This document shows, in pieces, positions 34,444-43,714 of a stretch of 64,000 nucleotides of DNA. The notes beneath the pieces are model-generated. The model had not been told where the DNA came from, did no database searches, and saw only the letters and a program-made list of their open reading frames with translations. The DNA is taken from the NCBI RefSeq assembly GCF_900188295.1, contig NZ_FZNM01000005.1, forward strand, positions 124,001 through 188,000. Reading direction: 5' to 3'. Each line of letters opens with the position of its first letter. The stretch's first letter is position 1. The translations under genes and the position numbers were made by a program. Source of the DNA: Paracoccus sediminis. GTDB taxonomy: Bacteria; Pseudomonadota; Alphaproteobacteria; Rhodobacterales; Rhodobacteraceae.

Positions 34444-34869
34444 ATGACCGACGATCCGCAGATTCTGCCAGTTGTGAAGGAAGAACTGGTTCTGACCAAA
34501 GAGCAGCGTCTTGCCGGGCGGGTCCGCGTCAGCACCAGGACCGAAGCCGTCGATCAGATGCTGTCGGTCGATCTGACCGAGACCCAGGTCGAGGTGGTTC
34601 GCGTCCCCGTCGATCGCAGGATCCAGACGGTGCCCGAGGTCGTCACGAAAGACGGTGTGACGATCGTTCCCGTGGTGGAAGAAAGGCTGGTCGTGACGCG
34701 GGAACTGTATCTTCTGGAGGAAGTGCACATCCGTCACGTCGAACAGCGGCGGACACAGGAAGTGCCCGTCACGACCCGACATCAGACCGTCCATGTTCAG
34801 CGCGTGCCCGTGGAACCAGGGGCATCCGCATCCAATTCCGTTGCAAAGGACCAAGACGATGACTCATGA
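34444..34869 (+). CDS. DUF2382 (YsnF/AvaK-like) stress protein
   Basis: A 141-residue charged protein composed of one DUF2382 domain: ILPVVKEELVLTKEQRLAGR, VRVPVDRRI, PVVEERLVVTRELYLLEEVH and a tail. The domain is found in stress-induced bacterial proteins of unknown biochemical role. The ATG at 34444 has a strong site (AGGAAAGGG) and lies just behind a consensus EcfG promoter. Its end overlaps the following, related gene by 11 bases, so both are made together. Confidence 0.82.
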   Translation: MTDDPQILPVVKEELVLTKEQRLAGRVRVSTRTEAVDQMLSVDLTETQVEVVRVPVDRRIQTVPEVVTKDGVTIVPVVEERLVVTRELYLLEEVHIRHVEQRRTQEVPVTTRHQTVHVQRVPVEPGASASNSVAKDQDDDS

Positions 34870-35776
34870 CAACGATTATGGAACCACCGGCCGCACCGGC
34901 GGAGCCTCGGTTTCGGCCATGTTCGACGACCGCGCCGATGCCCAGCGGGCCGTTGACCGGCTTGTCGCCATCGGCATTGCGCAGGACCGGATCCGCATGG
35001 TCGAAGGCAATGCCTCGACCGACGGCACGGTGGCTGCGGACGATCAGGAAAAAGGCTTCTGGGCCAGCCTGGAGGACTTCTTCTTTCCGGACGAGGACCG
35101 CTATACCTATGCGCACGGCCTGTCGCGCGGCGGTTATCTTGTCACGGTCACGGGCATCGACTCGGGGCGTTACGACGAGGTTCTGGATGTCCTGGACGAC
35201 GAAGGCACCGTCGATCTGGACGAACGCGAGGCAAGCTGGCGGGCCGAGGGCTGGGGCGGCTACGAGGCCAGCCCCTATGCCGCAGGCACCCCCGGCATGA
35301 TCGACGCCGATCCCATCGCCTCCGGGACTTCGGTGGGCACGGGTTATCGGTCCGACGATTCCGACCGCGCCTGGATGCCGTCGGCGGACATGTCCAACGA
35401 CGAAACCATTCCCGTGATCGAGGAACGCCTGCGCGTCGGCAAACGCGACACCAGCCATGGCCGGGTCCGGGTCCGCGCCTATACGGTCGAGGAACCCGTC
35501 AACGAAAGCGTCACCCTGCGCGACGAACGGGTCGAGATCGAACGCCGCCCGGTGGACCGCACCTTGACCGATGCGGACACCGCCTTCCGCGACCAGACGA
35601 TCGAGGCCGAGGAATACCGCGAGGAAGCCGTGGTTTCGAAAGAGGCCCGCGTGGTCGAGGAGATCGGAATCCGCAAGACCTCCGACACGCGCGAGGAAAC
35701 CATTTCCGACACCGTTCGCCGCACCGAGGTCGAAATCGAGGATGACCGCAGCGGACCGGGCACCACCCGGAAATAA
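34859..35776 (+). CDS. YflT-like and DUF2382 two-domain stress protein
   Basis: A 305-residue acidic protein. Residues about 15-110 form a heat-induced general-stress YflT-like domain (SAMFDDRADAQRAVDRLVAI, GYLVTVTG). Residues about 185-300 form a DUF2382 domain (IPVIEERLRVGKRDTSHGRV, VEIERRPVDRTL, VVSKEARVVEEIGIRK). A low-complexity linker joins them. It overlaps the upstream DUF2382 gene and shares its EcfG-type promoter. A strong terminator follows. Expected to accumulate under osmotic, oxidative or stationary stress; function unknown. Confidence 0.82.
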   Translation: MTHDNDYGTTGRTGGASVSAMFDDRADAQRAVDRLVAIGIAQDRIRMVEGNASTDGTVAADDQEKGFWASLEDFFFPDEDRYTYAHGLSRGGYLVTVTGIDSGRYDEVLDVLDDEGTVDLDEREASWRAEGWGGYEASPYAAGTPGMIDADPIASGTSVGTGYRSDDSDRAWMPSADMSNDETIPVIEERLRVGKRDTSHGRVRVRAYTVEEPVNESVTLRDERVEIERRPVDRTLTDADTAFRDQTIEAEEYREEAVVSKEARVVEEIGIRKTSDTREETISDTVRRTEVEIEDDRSGPGTTRK

Positions 35777-35797
35777 GCGGGCAGACGCCACCCCTAT

Positions 35798-35840
35798 GGA
35801 CCAAGGCCTGTCGGACGGGCCTTGGTCCCGCGCTTTTTTC
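35798..35840 (+). terminator. Rho-independent terminator of the DUF2382 operon
   Basis: GGACCAAGGCC (35798-35808) pairs perfectly with GGCCTTGGTCC (35818-35828) around a nine-base loop, followed shortly by a run of six T's. Confidence 0.88.
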
Positions 35841-35955
35841 CCCAGCGTGCAAAGGCTGGACCGGCCCGCATGAAATGAGGGCTTCGCAGCATCGGAAATT
35901 AGATATAACGGTGATCCAGAAGCCGACATATTGGTCCGGCACGTTATATGACTCG

Positions 35956-37476
35956 ATGAGCATTTCAATGAATGGAATGTCCAAGCCTTTTGCGCCTGGT
36001 ACCCGGCAGGTGATGTCCTTGCAAGGCGGCGGCGAATGCGGCGCCTTGTTGCGCGGATTGGACTGGGATGCAAATCCCCTTGGATCGCCCGAAACCTGGC
36101 CCGACGAACTGCATGTCGTGGTGGGCATGGCCATGGCATCCGCGCAACCCATGCTGATCGTCTGGGGGCCTGCCCAGATCACCCTGTACAACGACGGTTA
36201 CGCGGCGATGTGCGGCAACCGCCATCCCCATGCCCTGGGACGGCCTTTCGGGGATCTGTGGTTCGACATCTGGGATGCGGTCAGGCCAATCATCGAAGCG
36301 GCCTATGCGGGCATCGGCACCTCGATGGACGACATCGAATTCACGATGCACCGGCATGGTTATCCCGAAAAGACCAACTTCGCATTTTCCTATATTCCGG
36401 TGCGCGACAGCGCGGGCGCCGTGCTGGGCATGTTCTGCCCCTGCACGGAAACCACGGCCAGCGTGGCCGCGAGGGCTGCCGAACAGGTCGAGCGCAGCGG
36501 CTTTTTGCAGGTCTTCGAAGTCGCGCCCGGCGCGATTGCCCTGCTCAGCGGTCCCGATCACATGTTCCGTTTCGCCAATGCGGACTATCTGCACCTTGTC
36601 GGCGGCCGCGAGGTGATCGGCAAATCCGTGCGCATGGCGCTGCCCGAGGTGGTCGGGCAGGGTTTCGTCGATATTCTGGACAGGGTGTATCGCACCGGCG
36701 AACCCCATGTCGGCCGCCGCATTCCCATAGACCTGAAAAGCCACGGCGACGCGGTGGCCCGGACCCGGCTTCTGGACTTCCTGTACCACCCGATCCACGA
36801 CACCGAAGGCGCGGTCAACGGCATCTTCGTGCAGGCCCTGGATGTCACCGATCTGGTGGGCGAGGAACAGAAACAGCAGATGCTGAACCGCGAATTGGGG
36901 CACCGGCTGAAAAATCAACTGGCCATGATCCAGGCCATCGTGAACCAGACCCTGCGAACCGCCGAGGATCTGCCGTCCGCCGGGCGGACCCTGGGTGACC
37001 GGATCCGTGTCCTGGCAGGCGCCCATGACATGCTGATCGAAGGCCGCGCCAACCGGGCCACCGTCGATGGAATCATCCGCAAGACCCTGGCGCTGCACGG
37101 GGATCGCCAGGGCACCCGGATCCGGGTCGATGGGCCGGATCTGGCCGTCGCTTCCCGGCCCGCATTGTCCCTGTCGCTGATCCTGCACGAACTGTCGACA
37201 AACGCGATCAAGTACGGGGCGCTTTCCAACGATGTCGGAACGGTCGACATCCGGTGGCAGATCGTCACGCAGGACGGACAGGACCGGATCGTCCTGACCT
37301 GGACGGAACGGGGCGGTCCGCCCGTCGCCACCCCCGACACTGTGGGATCGGGCACGAACCTTATCAGCACCGGGCTTTCCGGTACGGCCACCTGCGATGT
37401 CGGGATCGACTATGACCCTCGGGGGCTGCGCTGCGAGATCGTCGCCGATCTGGCCAGCTTCCAGAACGAGAACTAG
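35956..37476 (+). CDS. HWE-family sensor histidine kinase with PAS domains
   Basis: About 506 residues from the start chosen here. Two PAS-like regions (ITLYNDGYAAMCGNRHPHAL and GPDHMFRFANADYLHLVGG) precede the kinase core. The phospho-acceptor box is LGHRLKNQLAMIQAIVNQTL, the N-box ILHELSTNAIKYGALS, and the HWE mark is LTWTERGGPP. No membrane helix is visible, so it is a cytoplasmic sensor. HWE kinases often feed the alphaproteobacterial general stress response, and the neighbouring genes fit this. In-frame ATGs at 35875, 35968, 35977 and 36013 make the start uncertain. It converges on a response-regulator gene with a four-base overlap. Confidence 0.85.
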   Translation: MSISMNGMSKPFAPGTRQVMSLQGGGECGALLRGLDWDANPLGSPETWPDELHVVVGMAMASAQPMLIVWGPAQITLYNDGYAAMCGNRHPHALGRPFGDLWFDIWDAVRPIIEAAYAGIGTSMDDIEFTMHRHGYPEKTNFAFSYIPVRDSAGAVLGMFCPCTETTASVAARAAEQVERSGFLQVFEVAPGAIALLSGPDHMFRFANADYLHLVGGREVIGKSVRMALPEVVGQGFVDILDRVYRTGEPHVGRRIPIDLKSHGDAVARTRLLDFLYHPIHDTEGAVNGIFVQALDVTDLVGEEQKQQMLNRELGHRLKNQLAMIQAIVNQTLRTAEDLPSAGRTLGDRIRVLAGAHDMLIEGRANRATVDGIIRKTLALHGDRQGTRIRVDGPDLAVASRPALSLSLILHELSTNAIKYGALSNDVGTVDIRWQIVTQDGQDRIVLTWTERGGPPVATPDTVGSGTNLISTGLSGTATCDVGIDYDPRGLRCEIVADLASFQNEN

Positions 37477-37859
37477 GCCCGTGGACCCGCAGCGTCGGCC
37501 TGTGCCAGATAACGGGTCACGACGCCGACCAACTGTTGTGTCGCCACCGGCTTGTCCAGAAATCCGACCGGACCGGACGCCTGCGCCCGTTCGCGCGTCT
37601 TGCCATCCAGGCTGGCGCTGACAAAGACCGATGGCACGTCATGGGCCTGACGCAGCCGGATGGCGGTTTCGACCCCATCGGTATCATGCGCCAGGTTCAC
37701 GTCCATGGTGGCAAGATCGACGGTATCTTCCAAAGCGATGCGCAACGCCGAAAACATGTCGCGGGCGAGCCTCGTGCGGAAGCCCGCCTCGTGCAACGCT
37801 TCCGACAGGTCCAGACCCACCAGAATCTCGTCCTCTACAATCAGGATAAGCCGCGACAT
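37473..37859 (-). CDS. Single-domain response regulator
   Basis: A 128-residue receiver domain with no output domain. The acidic pair is in LIVEDEILVG, the phosphorylated aspartate in ATMDVNLA, the conserved Ser/Thr in VFVSASLD, and the lysine in GFLDKPV. It is transcribed towards the HWE kinase and is a likely partner. Stand-alone receivers of this kind act as phosphate sinks or relay proteins in stress signalling. Partnership is inferred from adjacency only. Confidence 0.88.
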   Translation of the reverse strand: MSRLILIVEDEILVGLDLSEALHEAGFRTRLARDMFSALRIALEDTVDLATMDVNLAHDTDGVETAIRLRQAHDVPSVFVSASLDGKTRERAQASGPVGFLDKPVATQQLVGVVTRYLAQADAAGPRA

Positions 37860-37981
37860 CGGACACCCCTGCTATCGTCCTGCATTTCCGGTTCAGCAAC
37901 CTTGGCTCAACAACGATCGGCGGGGTTTGTTCCGGCGTCGATCAACCGCAACCGCGCGCGCCCGGTCCGCCGCGCGCGCCG

Positions 37982-40207
37982 TCAGGTTTCGACAAGCGGG
38001 CGGTTGTTCTGGACATGGCGGACGGCCAGCTTGCGCGCCATGCGTCCCGACGACAGCGTCCGCGCGGCGGGATGGCCGCCGCCGCCGCGCAATTCGGGAA
38101 AGATCGCAAGGATTTCGCCCAGGGCCACGGGGCCGACCGATTTCAACGCCTCGTGGCCGGTATGCAGCGATTCCGTTTCGGCGCCGTTCGCAAACACGAT
38201 CTGGTGGGCGTCGAACATGAAATGCACATAGGTCACGCCATCCAGATCCCGCGCGACGTCGATGCCGTCGATCTGGCACAGTTGCTTGGCCGCTACCAGA
38301 ACCTCGGCGCTGTCGAAGATCCGCTGGGCGATCCGGGACCGCACCAGAATCCGATGCTGCGGCGAAACGATCAGGTCGTCCGCAGGCAGACCCCGGCCCA
38401 GCGCGCGCCGGCGGATGCGGATGGGGCGCAAATGCGGGTGCGTGGCCAGATCGGTGTGCGACAGCCTGCGCCGCCCGATCCAGCGGATCGGTTGCAGGCC
38501 CGCATCGCGGGTTCTGACCGCCGTGCCGACCCGCAGGTCGCCGGCCCTTGTCTGTCCGTTGGCGGTGTCGATCAGCGCGTCGGCGCCAAAGCAGATGACG
38601 CCCGTGGTATCGGTGGCCAGCAACGCAGACTCGATGGCTGCGCCGCGATTCTGGATGGTCAGCGTGAAGCTGGATCCAAAGCCGTTCGCGGCCGCGATGC
38701 TGTTCAGCCGCCCATCGTCCTGGTCGGCCCGCAGCCAGCCCAGGGGGGTGCTGTACGGCCGCAGGCCTGCCGCCACGCGCGACGCGTTGATGATGGCCAT
38801 GTTTGACGCGTTGTAATGGGCGGTCAGGTCCACGACGTCGTTGTTGGCCGGGTTGCCGTCGTTGATCCCGCCGCTGTTGCCCGAACCGAAGTCGGCGATC
38901 AGATCGCCCGACCCCGCCACGAAGCGGTCGTTGTCCGCCCCCCCTGTCAGCGTATCGGCGCCCGCATCGCCGTTCAGGACATCGCTGCCCTGACCGCCTG
39001 ACAGGCGGTCGTCGCCCTCGGCGCCGAACAGGGTGTCGTCGCCCGCGCCGCCCTCCAGACGGTCGTCGCCCGCGCCGCCGTCGATGGTGTCGGCGTCGGC
39101 CCCTCCATCGACGGTATCGTTCCCGGTCCCGGCGGTGATGCTGTCCCGGCCGCCCCCGGCCGAGATCCGGTCGGCGCCGCCGCCGCCGTCCACCGTTTCG
39201 GCGCCGGCGCCCCCGGTGAACAGATCGGCGCCGTCGCCCGACGCGAACCGGGCACCGGCGGCGTTGCCGGCCGCGTTGATCGTATCCGCGCCCGATCCCG
39301 TGACGACGGTTTCGATCGTGGTGAAGGTCGCGGTCGAGGTCGCGGTGCCGGTGGCCGCGGCGAAGGTTCCTGACCCGTTCGCAAAGGTCACGGTGGCTGC
39401 GCCGGTCAGGCCCGCGCCGTCCAGGGTGTCGGATCCGGTGCCCCCGGTGATGGTGTCGTTCCCGGACAGACCCGTCAGCAGGATCAGGTCGTTGTCCGCG
39501 CCCGCGTCGATCACGTCGTTGCCCGCCCCGGCATTGATCGTGTCGTTGCCCGCCCCCGCGCGCACGCGGTCGTCGTTCCACCCGTTCGCCGCGCCCGACA
39601 GCCCATCGCCGCCGTCGATCTGGTCGGACCCCCCTGCGACGGGTTCCACAAAGCCCGCGACGATGGAGTCCGCCCCGGCCGTGCCCTCGACATAGCCGTT
39701 GTCCCAGCCGATGATCTGACGGTCGGCGATCATGTTCAGGCCGGTGTCGTCACGGACCGAATTGATCGTGACAAACAGGATGGGCTTGGCGACCAGCACC
39801 GATTCCGGGGTGTTGGGCGGCGGCGCCAGGAACAGTTCCCCGGTGGTCGCCTGGGCAACGACCGCCGACAGCGTGGCGGTCGTGCCGTCGGCATAGGTGA
39901 CGGTCGCGCCGTACTGCGCCACGCCGTCAAAGGTCAGCCGCCGCGTTCCCGATCCCGTGTCCGTTTCGATCTGGTCGTCCGACACCGTGTTGTCCGTGTC
40001 CAGGCCGGTGGCGCTGCCGCCATTGTTGATCGTGGTCGCCGGCCTGACGGCGTTGAACAGCGGCGATCCGGCCGACCCGAACCGCGCGCCCACCAGAAGC
40101 GAGGCGTTTTCCGAATCCGCATCACCTTCCTGGGGATCGATCTGGACGATCTGGTTCGCGGCATTGCGCGGGATGCCAAGAAAGATCCAGTTGAAGGTCG
40201 TCGGCAT
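37982..40207 (-). CDS. RTX (hemolysin-type calcium-binding) protein with C-terminal Hint domain
   Basis: A 741-residue, very acidic protein. The N-terminal 200 residues are unassigned. Residues about 225-480 carry RTX-like nonapeptide repeats (GAGNDTINAGAGNDVIDAG, GGAGDDRLEGGAGDDTLFG). Residues about 570-700 form a Hint module: VICFGADALIDTANGQTRAG, RWIGRRRLSH, LIVSPQHRILVRS, with the HxxxI block. Such proteins are exported by type I secretion in Rhodobacterales; there is no Sec signal. The Hint part could self-process. The start at 40207 (MPTTFNWIFLG) is chosen because the conserved part begins there. No T1SS genes are nearby. Confidence 0.85.
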   Translation of the reverse strand: MPTTFNWIFLGIPRNAANQIVQIDPQEGDADSENASLLVGARFGSAGSPLFNAVRPATTINNGGSATGLDTDNTVSDDQIETDTGSGTRRLTFDGVAQYGATVTYADGTTATLSAVVAQATTGELFLAPPPNTPESVLVAKPILFVTINSVRDDTGLNMIADRQIIGWDNGYVEGTAGADSIVAGFVEPVAGGSDQIDGGDGLSGAANGWNDDRVRAGAGNDTINAGAGNDVIDAGADNDLILLTGLSGNDTITGGTGSDTLDGAGLTGAATVTFANGSGTFAAATGTATSTATFTTIETVVTGSGADTINAAGNAAGARFASGDGADLFTGGAGAETVDGGGGADRISAGGGRDSITAGTGNDTVDGGADADTIDGGAGDDRLEGGAGDDTLFGAEGDDRLSGGQGSDVLNGDAGADTLTGGADNDRFVAGSGDLIADFGSGNSGGINDGNPANNDVVDLTAHYNASNMAIINASRVAAGLRPYSTPLGWLRADQDDGRLNSIAAANGFGSSFTLTIQNRGAAIESALLATDTTGVICFGADALIDTANGQTRAGDLRVGTAVRTRDAGLQPIRWIGRRRLSHTDLATHPHLRPIRIRRRALGRGLPADDLIVSPQHRILVRSRIAQRIFDSAEVLVAAKQLCQIDGIDVARDLDGVTYVHFMFDAHQIVFANGAETESLHTGHEALKSVGPVALGEILAIFPELRGGGGHPAARTLSSGRMARKLAVRHVQNNRPLVET

Positions 40208-40551
40208 GTCTTGCTCCGGCAAAAGGATGATCGGTACAGGGGATACGCGTCCCGCCAGGGCGCGCGGGGGAAATGTCAGGTGATGCCGGACAAGGCAGGA
40301 CTGCCGGGCTTTCGCCGGGACGGGTGCGACAGATTGGGCATGTCGATCCTGCAAGGCGGAAGGCTGGTCATGTCGCACCTGTCAGACGGCGTCAGTCAAT
40401 CGAGGCTTGCCTGCATCAGGCAGGGGGCGAAATAGCACGGCTTTCACAGCCCGCCTAGGAAATTTCTACTTTAGATTGCAATTTGCATAAAAATTTCGCC
40501 TTTGGTCCCGCGCGGCATCCTCCGCCGCGCGGGATGTCCGCCGATGGCGTG
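40208..40551. other. Intergenic region between the peroxidase and RTX-Hint genes
   Basis: No gene was found in these 344 bases. The part next to the peroxidase holds a terminator hairpin (40507-40533). The section 40450-40500 is unusually AT-rich for this window (AAATTTCTACTTTAGATTGC, then AAAAATTT). It may hold the promoter of the RTX-Hint gene on the - strand, but no clear -35/-10 pair could be fixed. Confidence 0.5.
40507..40533 (-). terminator. Terminator after the haem peroxidase gene
   Basis: CCCGCGCGGC and GCCGCGCGGG form a perfect ten-base-pair stem with a seven-base loop 19 bases beyond the peroxidase stop. In the - strand direction an A/T-rich stretch follows. Confidence 0.65.
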
Positions 40552-42348
40552 TCAGGCCATCACAAGGGCAAAGCGCATCCATTTCTCCAGCGTGTCGACG
40601 GGCGATCCGTCCGGCATCCGCAGCGGGCTTTGCGCGGGTTCGAAACCGCGCGACAGGGCCGAATCGGGATCGGACAGCATCACGCCGATGAACGAACTGG
40701 CGACGATCCAGCTGCCCAGCTCGCCCAGGCGATTGCCGCCCCCCGCCTCGGCCTCGGCCAGGATATAGAACCACAACGGCGTCCGGCAATGCAGCGCCGA
40801 TCCGGACCCCCTCAGGAAATCCCCCAGGTCGGGTTTGTCCCTGAGCGCCGTGGAAATGTCGCGGATGGGATCCGAGGTGACGGCGCCCTGTGCCTTCAGG
40901 TGGCGGTGCAGCGCCTGCCCGGTCGGCAACCGCAGCGATAGTCCCCGGCGCAGGTTGCGCCGCGCCAGATGCCGGAACAGCGCCTTCAGGTCCGGCGTCG
41001 CGGCATCGCCGCCTTCGTTCACCATGTCCCCCAGAGGCGGGGCCAGCACCGTGTCGATGGACCGCGCGGCGTGTTGCGACAGGCCATCGTCGAAATCGGT
41101 CTTGACGGTCAGGAAGCGCGGCCAGTCGATGATCCAGTTCGCGGGCAGCTTGGCCTTGGCGGGCGCGGCCGGGAACGGGCGGAAGCCGCCCCCGGCGGTG
41201 AAGCCGAACAGCAGGTTGAAAGGCGATTCCGGCAAAATCGCGCCGGGCCGCCCGAAGTTGGGGTTATAGTCGTAGATCCCCCGCACCATCGTGTGCCCGA
41301 ACCGATAGGCGGCGGCCGAAAATTCCAGCGGCAGGACATTGCCCAGCGTGCGTTTGGGGTTGCGTGCATAGTAATCGTCGCGAAAGGCGAAAAAGGCCCG
41401 CGCGCGGTCGTCCAGGATGCGGTCCACCACCGCCGGGTCGCAGACGGCCCGCAGATAGACCTGAAGCGTCAGCCATTGATAATGCAACCGCACCAGATCG
41501 CGGGCGGACGAAAATTCGGCCACCCAGCCCGTGTCGCGGTCGTTCAGGAAATCCACGGCCCGGTTGTGAAAGCGCAGAAAGCTGAGATGGAACTGGGCGA
41601 TGACCAGGTTTTCCTCGTTCCGCTTGTCGCCGATGATGGCGCGCTGCGGCAGGCTGGCCTCGAACGCGGCAAAGTCGGCGGGGGAAAGCTGGCCACGCGC
41701 GATGTCCAGATAGGCTTGGCGCACGCGGTCCTCGACCTGGGCGAACCGGGGCAGGTCGCGATGGGCGTCCAGACTGTCCGGCATCGGCTCGTTGTCGCCG
41801 CCGGTCAGGCAGGTGCCGACGCGCATCTTGGCGCGCAGCGTCGGGTGGCGCATTCCGGCGATGACGGCGGCCGCGTTGGCCGCCTGTTCCGGGGTCATGC
41901 CGGGACCGACGGGCAGCCCGCCGTAAACGCTGTCCAGATCGAACCGGGGCGTCCGGGCGTTCTTCAGCAGGCGTTCGATGTCCTCGGCTGCGATCAGGGG
42001 ATGGCCCGTCGCGATGTCCGACAGGGCGGCATCGCGGTCGGTCCGGGCGGTCAGTTCGTGGTCCAGGAACTGCCCCCAATAGGTCATCACCGCGGGCAGC
42101 GTGGATTCGGTATTCTCGGGTTCGGTGTCGGGCACCATGCGCCGGGCCAGTTCGTCGAGATCGTCAAGGGCCGTGTCGGGCAGATAATCGTCGGCATTGC
42201 CCGAGGGTGGGAAAAGATAGCCGAAATCGGCCCGTTCGTCGGGGGCGACATCGCCATCGGCAGGCTGGCCCGCCTCGAGGCCCCCGGCGATGGGGGTCGC
42301 GCGCGGCGGTTCGACGGGACCGCCGTGGGATTGAACGAGAATCGTCAT
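40552..42348 (-). CDS. Animal-type haem peroxidase
   Basis: A 598-residue member of the animal haem peroxidase (peroxidasin/cyclooxygenase-like) superfamily. The distal histidine region reads TYWGQFLDHELTARTDRD. The helix LVIAQFHLSFLRFHNRAVDFL and the proximal histidine segment FGHTMVRGIYDYNPN are clear. It lacks a Sec signal. In Rhodobacterales such enzymes are often large secreted proteins with RTX repeats; here the RTX-Hint protein is encoded separately just downstream, 345 bases away. Oxidation of halides or phenolics with peroxide is the usual activity. Confidence 0.87.
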   Translation of the reverse strand: MTILVQSHGGPVEPPRATPIAGGLEAGQPADGDVAPDERADFGYLFPPSGNADDYLPDTALDDLDELARRMVPDTEPENTESTLPAVMTYWGQFLDHELTARTDRDAALSDIATGHPLIAAEDIERLLKNARTPRFDLDSVYGGLPVGPGMTPEQAANAAAVIAGMRHPTLRAKMRVGTCLTGGDNEPMPDSLDAHRDLPRFAQVEDRVRQAYLDIARGQLSPADFAAFEASLPQRAIIGDKRNEENLVIAQFHLSFLRFHNRAVDFLNDRDTGWVAEFSSARDLVRLHYQWLTLQVYLRAVCDPAVVDRILDDRARAFFAFRDDYYARNPKRTLGNVLPLEFSAAAYRFGHTMVRGIYDYNPNFGRPGAILPESPFNLLFGFTAGGGFRPFPAAPAKAKLPANWIIDWPRFLTVKTDFDDGLSQHAARSIDTVLAPPLGDMVNEGGDAATPDLKALFRHLARRNLRRGLSLRLPTGQALHRHLKAQGAVTSDPIRDISTALRDKPDLGDFLRGSGSALHCRTPLWFYILAEAEAGGGNRLGELGSWIVASSFIGVMLSDPDSALSRGFEPAQSPLRMPDGSPVDTLEKWMRFALVMA

Positions 42349-42630
42349 GTGACTTGGCTCCTATGTCTGATGGCACCCGTTTTCGGGATGCGTGAAAATT
42401 GGTGCTGCTGCCTGCGCGCCGCGTAGCCGGACAGGGAAATGGCCGTGCCCGCATCGGCCACGGTTTGTCGGATGGCAAAATGCCGCCCGCCGTCAGAAAA
42501 GAACGGTCTTCAATGTGTCAGATGATGAAAACCAAGGCATCGAACCCCTGACCGGAAAAACCTGCAACCCCTGCGATGTCTGGTGCAAACGGCACCGGCG
42601 TCGATGGTGCCATCGCTGGCGGGGCGCACA

Positions 42631-43626
42631 TCACCCATTCGGGGGATGGGTCAGAATTCTGTGGCCGATGGCCGCCACGCGCCGGATCAGCTGCGTGCGG
42701 TTGCCGCAATCGGCCTTGTTCAGCAGGGACTTGACCTGAGAGTTGACGGTTTCGACCGACCGGTGCCTGCGGGCGGCGATCTGCCGGTTGGTCAGGCCGT
42801 CGGCCAGCAGGCACACCAGTTCGGATTCGGATCCCGTCAGCGACAGCCGTTCCGATACCGCGTCCAGGTCGATGTCGGCCTGGCAGGCAACGTCCAGGCA
42901 ATAGATCGCGAAACCGTCGGCCCGCCCCTGCCCAAACCGATCGTGCGGCTGCAGCGGCGCCAGGTGGATGGCCAGTGCCATGCCCTCGTCGGCCGGGCAG
43001 CAGGCGGGCCGGGCGTCCTGCGCGACGGCCAGCGGTTGCGCCAGCTGCCGGCGGAACCAGGCTCGGTCCCGCGCCCGGCCCATGTCCAGGCGGTTGTCCG
43101 GCGACACGAGCATCAGCCCCGTGGCGGCCGCCAGGCGGCGGAATTCGGCGTTCTGCGCGACGATGGCGCGGTCCGGCCGGATGACGCAGACACCGATCCG
43201 CAGCCAGTCCAGCGACGCGGCAAGATCACGGGCGATCCCGCGAACCTCGGACACGACCTGGCCAAGCTCCAATGCTCTGGCGATATGGGGCAAAAGAACG
43301 TCCAGCCCGGCCTGGGCGGCGGCATCGATGCCGCCGCGGCGGCGCAGAAAGCGGACGACGACCCTGCTCCGGCCGTCGGACGCCACGGCGCCGGGCGGAG
43401 CTGTCCGTGCAAAGAGGATTCGGTCGGTTCCGCCACGATGTCCCAGGGGATCGTCGCGGTATCCGGGCGGCAGCACGATGCGCAGGTCGTCGTCGTCCCG
43501 TTCGACCAGCACCACCCGGCGGGAACCGACCAGCAAGGCCACCCGGCCAAGCACGGAATGCCATTGGCCGGGGTGGGAAACGGTGCCGTAGATGTCGGCG
43601 ATCAGCCCTTGAATGTCGCTGTCCAT
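42631..43626 (-). CDS. LuxR-family (GerE-type) transcriptional regulator
   Basis: A 331-residue protein. The C-terminal helix-turn-helix is clear: LTGSESELVCLLADGLTNRQ, then IAARRHRSVETVNSQVKSLL. The N-terminal 250 residues form a PAS/GAF-like sensory region without recognised ligand motif. The ATG at 43626 (MDSDIQGLIADIY) is preferred over an upstream in-frame start. It precedes the peroxidase and RTX-Hint genes in the same orientation with a 282-base gap, and may regulate them. Confidence 0.82.
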   Translation of the reverse strand: MDSDIQGLIADIYGTVSHPGQWHSVLGRVALLVGSRRVVLVERDDDDLRIVLPPGYRDDPLGHRGGTDRILFARTAPPGAVASDGRSRVVVRFLRRRGGIDAAAQAGLDVLLPHIARALELGQVVSEVRGIARDLAASLDWLRIGVCVIRPDRAIVAQNAEFRRLAAATGLMLVSPDNRLDMGRARDRAWFRRQLAQPLAVAQDARPACCPADEGMALAIHLAPLQPHDRFGQGRADGFAIYCLDVACQADIDLDAVSERLSLTGSESELVCLLADGLTNRQIAARRHRSVETVNSQVKSLLNKADCGNRTQLIRRVAAIGHRILTHPPNG

Positions 43627-43714
43627 GACAAAAGCGCCGCGGTTTGCCTGCGACACCCTAGCAGAAATTCGGGACTGCGGCCAATCGCGGCCGCCCGACG
43701 CCGCCGCCCCGGCG

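Noticed and set aside
37890..37935. GGAAC and CGTT on the - strand upstream of the response regulator gene as an EcfG promoter
   Set aside because: The spacing is only 13 bases, too short for the EcfG consensus of about 17.
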